NCBI GenBank assembly: GCA_030220185.1 | Contig: JASPKZ010001598.1 | Location: forward strand, 2,500,501-2,564,500 | Source: Diploptera punctata | Taxonomy: Eukaryota; Arthropoda; Insecta; Blattodea; Blaberidae | Reading direction: 5' to 3' | Length of the DNA stretch: 64,000 nt | Shown: positions 58,401-64,000 of the stretch, one piece after another | Layout: the number at the start of each line of letters is the position of its first letter | How positions within the stretch are numbered: the first letter of the stretch is position 1 | The notes under the pieces: generated by a model | Told to the model about the DNA's origin: nothing | Databases searched by the model: none | What the model saw: the letters and a program-made list of their open reading frames with translations, nothing else | Program-made: the position numbers and the translations under genes

Positions 58401-61400
58401 CCTGCCATAAAAGCTAGAAATGGACGGATCCTGTGATATCCCACAGTTAAATTAGAATTAAGAAATTTGTTAAAAGATTAATTTGTCGGCACTTCTCCAA
58501 AATAAGAGGATGGATAGGACGGTCCTGTGATATCCCACAGTATATAAAATAATAGGCAACAACGAGCCTGCCATAAAAGCTAGAAATGGACGGACGGAAA
58601 CTGTGATATCTCACAGTTAAATTGGAATTAAGAAATTTGTTAAAAGATTAATTTGTCGGCACTTCTCCAAAATAAGAGGATGGATAGGACGGTCCTGTGA
58701 TATCCCACAGTATATAAAATAAAAGGCAACAACGAGCCTGCCATAAAAGCAAGAATGGACGGATCGTGTGATATCCCACAGTTAAATTAGAATTAAGAAA
58801 TTTGTTAAAAGATTAATTTGTCGGCAGTTCTCCAAAATAAGAGGATGGATAGGACGATCCTGTGATATCCCACAGTATATAAAATAAAAGGCAACAACGA
58901 GCCTGCCATAAAAGCTAGAAATGGACGGATCCTGGGATGAGCACCGTTTTTATTAAATTAGAATTAAGAAATTTGTTAAAAGTTTAATTTGTCCGGCAGG
59001 TCTCCAAAATAAGAGGATGGATATGACGGTCCTGTTATATCCCACAGTATATAAAAGTAAAAGGCAACAACGAGACTGCCCAGAAAGCTGGAAATGGACG
59101 GACGGGATCATGTGATATTCTTCACAGTTGCATTTAGAATTAAGAAATTTGTTAAAAGATTAATTTGTCGGGGCATCTCCAAAATAAGAGGATGGATATG
59201 ACGGTCCTGTGATATCCAAAAGTATATAAAATAAAAGGCAACAACGAGCCTGCCATAAAAGCAAGAAATGGACGGATCATGTGATATCCCAAAGTTAAAA
59301 TTAGAATTAAGAAAGTTGTTAAAAGTTTAATTTGTCGGCAGGTCTCCAAAATAAGAGGATGGATAGGACGGTCCTGTGATATCCCACAGTATATAAAATA
59401 AAAGGCAACAACGAGCCTGCCATAAAAGCTAGAAATGGACGGATCCTGTGATATCCCACAGTTAAATTAGAATTAAGAAATTTGTTAAAAGTTTAATTTG
59501 TCGGCAGGTCTCCAAAATAAGAGGATGGATAGGACGGTCCTGTGATATCCCACAGTATATAAAATAAAAGGCAACAACGAGCCTGCCATAAAAGCAAGAA
59601 ATGGACGGATCCTGTGATATCCCACAGTTAAATTGGAATTAAGAAATTTGTTAAAAGTTTAATTTGTCGGCAGGTCTCCAAAATAAGAGGATGGATAGGA
59701 CGGTCCTGTGATATCCCACAGTATATAAAATAAAAGGCAACAACGAGCCTGCCATAAAAGCTAGAATTGGACGGACGGATCCTGTGATATCTCACAGTTA
59801 CATTAGAATTAAGAAATTTGTTAAAAGATTAATTTGTCGGCACTTCTCCAAAATAAGAGGATGGATAGGACGGTCCTGTTATATGCCACAGTATATAAAA
59901 TAAAAGGCAACAACGAGCCTGCCATAAAAGCTAGAAATGGACGGATCCTGTGATATCTCACAGTTACATTAGAATTAAGAAATTTGTTAAAATATTAATT
60001 TTTCGGCACTTCTCCAAAATAAGAGGATGGATAGGACGGTCCTGTGATATCCCACGGTATATAAAATAAAAGGCAACATCGAGCCTCCAATAAAAGCTAG
60101 AAATGGACGGATCCTGTGATATCCCACAGTTAAATTAGAATTAAGAAATTTGTTAAAAGAATAATTTGTCGGCACTTCTCCAAAACAAGAGGATGGATAG
60201 GACGGTCCTGTGATATCCCACAGTATATAAAATAAAAGGCAACAACGAAACTGCCATAAAAGCTAGAAATGGACGGACGGATCCTGTGATATCTCACAGT
60301 TACATTAGAATTAAGAAATTTGTTAAAAGATTAATTTGTCGGCACTTCTCCAAAATAAGAGGATGGATAGGACGGTCCTGTGACATCCCACAGTATATAA
60401 AATAAAAGGCAACATCGAGCCTGCCATAAAAGCTAGAAATGGACGGATCCTGTGATATCTCACAGTTAAATTAGAATTAAGAAATTTGTTAAAATAATAA
60501 TTTGTCGGCACTTCTCCAAAATAAGAGGATGGATAGGACGGTCCTGTGATATCCCACAGTATATAAAATAAAAGACATCAACGAGCCTGCCATAAAAGCT
60601 AGAAATGGACGGATCCTGTGATATCTCACAGTTACATTAGAATTAAGAAATTTGTTAAAAGATTAATTTGTCGGCACTTCTCCAAAATAAGAGGATGGAT
60701 AGGACGGTCCTGTGATATCCCACAGTATATAAAATAAAAGGCAACAACGAGCCTGCCATAAAAGCTAGAAATGGACGGATCCTGTGATATCTCACAGTTA
60801 CATTAGAATTAAGAAATTTGTTAAAAGATTAATTTGTCGGCACTTCTCCAAAATAAGAGGATGGATAGGACGGTCCTCTGATATCCCACAGTATATAAAA
60901 TAAAAGGCAACAACGAGCCTGCCATAAAAGCTAGAAATGGACGGATCCTGTGATATCTCACAGTTACATTAGAATTAAGAAATTTATTAAAAGATTAATT
61001 TGTCGGCACTTCTCCAAAATAAGAGGATGGATAGGACGGTCCTGTGATATCCCACAGTATATAAAATAAAAGGCAACAACGAGCCTGCCATAAAAGCTAG
61101 AAATGGACGGATCCTGTGATATCTCACAGTTACATTAGAATTAAGAAATTTGTTAAAAGATTAATTTGTCGGCACTTCTCCAAAATAAGAGGATGGATAG
61201 GACGGTCCTGTGATATCCCACAGTATATAAAATAAAAGGCAACAACGAGCCTGCCATAAAAGCTAGAAATGGACGGATCCTGTGATATCTCACAGTTACA
61301 TTAGAATTAAGAAATTTGTTAAAAGTTTAATTTGTCGGCAGGTCTCCAAAATAAGAGGATGGATAGGACGGTCCTGTGATATCCCACAGTATGTAAAATA

Positions 61401-64000
61401 AAAGGCAACAACGAGCCTGCCATAAAAGCTAGAAATGGACGGTCGGATCCTGTGATATCTCACAGTTACATTAGAATTAAGAAATTTGTTAAAAGATTAA
61501 TTTGTCGGCACTTCTCCAAAATAAGAGTATGGATAGGACGGTCCTGTGATATCCCACAGTATATAAAATAAAAGGCAACAACGAGCCTGCCATAAAAGCT
61601 AGAAATGGACGGATCCTGTGATATCTCACAGTTACATTAGAATTAAGGAATTTGTTAAAAGATTAATTTGTCGGCACTTCTCCAAAATAAGAGGATGGAT
61701 AGGACGGTCCTGTGATATCCCACAGTATATAAAATAAAAGGCAACAACGAGCCTGCCATAAAAGCTAGAAATGGACGGACGGATCCTGTGATATCTCACA
61801 GTTACATTAGAATTAAGAAATTTGTTAAAAGATTAATTTGTCGGCACTTCTCCAAAATAAGAGGATGGATAGGACGGTCCTGTGATATCCCACAGTATAT
61901 AAAATAAAAGGCAACAACGAGCCTGCCATAAAAGCTAGAAATGGACGGATCCTGTGATATCTCACAGTTACATTAGAATTAAGAAATTTGTTAAAAGATT
62001 AATTTGTCGGCACTTCTCCAAAATAAGAGGATGGATAGGACGGTCCTGTGATATCCCACAGTATATAAAATAAAAGGCAACAACGAGCCTGCCATAAAAG
62101 CTAGAAATGGACGGACGGATCCTGTGATATCTCACAGTTACATTAGAATTAAGAAATTTGTTAAAAGATTAATTTGTCGGCACTTCTCCAAAATAAGAGG
62201 ATGGATAGGACGGTCCTGTGATATCCCACAGTATATAAAATAAAAGGCAACAACGAGCCTGCTATAAAAGCTAGAAATGGACGGATCCTGTGATATCTCA
62301 CAGTTACATTAGAATTAAGAAATTTGTTAAAAGTTTAATTTGTCGACACTTCTCCAAAATAAGAGGATGGATAGGACGGTCCTGTGATATCCCACAGTAT
62401 ATAAAATAAAAGGCAACAACGAGCCTGCCATAAAAGCTAGAAATGGACGGATCCTGTGATATCTCACAGTTACATTAGAATTAAGAAATTTGTTAAAAGA
62501 TTAATTTGTCGGCACTTCTCCAAAATAAGAGGATGGATAGGACGGTCCTGTGATATCCCACAGTATATAAAATAAAAGGCAACAACGAGCCTGCCATAAA
62601 AGCTAGAAATGGACGGATCCTGTGATATCTCACAGTTACATTAGAATTAAGAAATTTGTTAAAAGATTAATTTGTCGGCACTTCTCCAAAATAAGAGGAT
62701 GGATAGGACGGTCCTGTGATATCCCACAGTATATAAAATAAAGGCAACAACGAGCCTGCCATAAAAGCTAGAAATGGACGGATCCTGTGATATCTCACAG
62801 TTACATTAGAATTAAGAAATTTGTTAAAAGATTAATTTGTCGGCACTTCTCCAAAATAAGAGGATGGATAGGACGGTCCTGTGATATCCCACAGTATATA
62901 AAATAAAAGGCAACAACGAGCCTGCCATAAAAGCTAGAAATGGACGGATCCTGTGATATCTCACAGTTACATTAGAATTAAGAAATTTGTTAAAAGATTA
63001 ATTTGTCGGCACTTCTCCAAAATAAGAGGATGGATAGGACGGTCCTGTGATATCCCACAGTATATAAAATAAAAGGCAACAACGAGCCTGCCATAAAAGC
63101 TAGAAATGGACGGATCCTGTGATATCTCACAGTTACATTAGAATTAAGAAATTTGTTAAAAAATTAATTTGTCGGCACTTCTCCAAAATAAGAGGATGGA
63201 TAGGACGGTCCTGTGATATCCCACAGTATATAAAATAAAAGGCAACAACGAACCTGCCATAAAAGCTAGAAATGGACGGATCCTGTGATATCCCACAGTT
63301 AAATTAGAATTAAGAAATTTGTTAAAAGATTAATTTGTCGGCACTTCTCCAAAATAAGAGGATGGATAGGACGGTCCTGTGATATCCCACAGTATATAAA
63401 ATAAAAGGCAACAACGAGCCTGCCATAAAAGCTAGAAATGGACGGACGGATCCTGTGATATCTCACAGTTACATTAGAATTAAGAAATTTGTTAAAAGAT
63501 TAATTTGTCGGCACTTCTCCAAAATAAGAGGATGGATAGGACGGTCCTGTGATATCCCACAGTATATAAAATAAAAGGCAACAACGAGCCTGCCATAAAA
63601 GCTAGAAATGGACGGATCCTGTGATATCTCACAGTTACATTAGAATTAAGAAATTTGTTAAAAGATTAATTTGTCGGCACTTCTCCAAAATAAGAGGATG
63701 GATAGGACGGTCCTGTGATATCCCACAGTATATAAAATAAAAGGCAACAAGGAGCCTGCCATAAAAGCTAGAAATGGACGGATCCTATGATATCTCACAG
63801 TTACATTAGAATTAAGAAATTTGTTAAAAGATTAATTTGTCGGCACTTCTCCAAAATAAGAGGATGGATAGGACGGTCCTGTGATATCCCACAGTATATA
63901 AAATAAAAGGCAACAACGAGCCTGCCATAAAAGCTAGAAATGGACGGATCCTGTGATATCCCACAGTTAAATTAGAATTAAGAAATTTGTTAAAAGATTA
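55436..64000 (+). repeat. Satellite array A3 (166-bp units, about 52 copies, open to the right)
   Basis: Same A unit and orientation. From 55.4 to 59 kb many units carry CATAAAAGCAAG and GGCAGGTCTCC. From about 59.8 kb nearly every alpha motif is CTGTGATATCTCACAG followed by TTACATTAG, while beta keeps CCCACAG, so the array is strongly homogenised to the right. GGACGG starts at 62,445, 62,611 and 62,776 give 166 and 165 bp. The array runs off the window. Confidence 0.97.
58930..59320. other. Error-dense stretch inside array A3 (probable assembly patch)
   Basis: Two to three adjacent units carry unique changes (CTGGGATGAGCACCGTTTTT, GTCCGGCAGG, AAAAGTAAAAGG, GACGGGATCATG, ATATTCTTCACAG), mostly single-base insertions. 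Units before and after are close to consensus. Confidence 0.65.

Noticed and set aside
1..64000. Telomeric TTAGG arrays or rDNA
   Set aside because: No run of TTAGG and no 18S/5.8S/28S/5S-like sequence noticed.

Overview
The window is eukaryotic and carries no intact protein-coding gene that I can recognise. It is AT-rich and made almost entirely of satellite DNA and decayed transposable elements. The fossils are non-LTR reverse transcriptase (RT) tails, a Jockey-type ORF1 start, a Penelope-like C-terminus, a Tigger/pogo transposase, tRNA-derived SINEs and (TA)n/(TTA)n microsatellites. Together they suggest an insect with a large repeat-rich genome. The RT tail type (WAGHVARMG, GKRPVGRPR, RAYVRAAMNLR) makes me think of a polyneopteran such as a cockroach relative, but that is inference from memory.

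Two related satellites dominate. Satellite A has a 166-bp unit made of two sub-units (94 + 72 bp), each opening with the imperfect palindrome CTGTGATATCCCACAG. Satellite B has a 155-bp unit with one copy of that motif. All arrays run in the same direction. Array A1 is about 4.76-11.33 kb, array B about 14.09-24.29 kb, array A2 about 42.29-51.73 kb, and array A3 runs from about 55.44 kb past the right edge. Degenerate, older-looking units lie at the array edges. Some of these keep a longer unit of about 211 bp, from which B looks derived by loss of an internal block.

The arrays sit in a duplicated macro-structure. Left flank L (1-4,264) recurs at 37,909-42,284. Right flank R (11,815 to about 14,090) recurs at 52,518 to about 55,430, and its first half recurs again at 24,655-25,790. 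A module of about 480 bp, here called M, occurs five times, at array edges (3,786; 11,815; 24,655; 41,805; 52,518). After R, the first macro-copy continues into array B, whereas the second switches after about two B units into array A.

Between the macro-copies, 26.3-37.9 kb is a satellite-free spacer packed with retroelement fragments, two tRNA-like sequences, SINEs (one with a clean 14-bp target duplication) and microsatellites. I see no host gene in it. Two short stretches (18,920-19,395 and 58,930-59,320) carry dense, insertion-rich differences from the surrounding repeats and look like poorly polished assembly. The likely setting is heterochromatin (pericentromeric or a large interstitial satellite block), which is inference. 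Nothing here forms a pathway or operon; the elements relate through duplication, nesting and array turnover.
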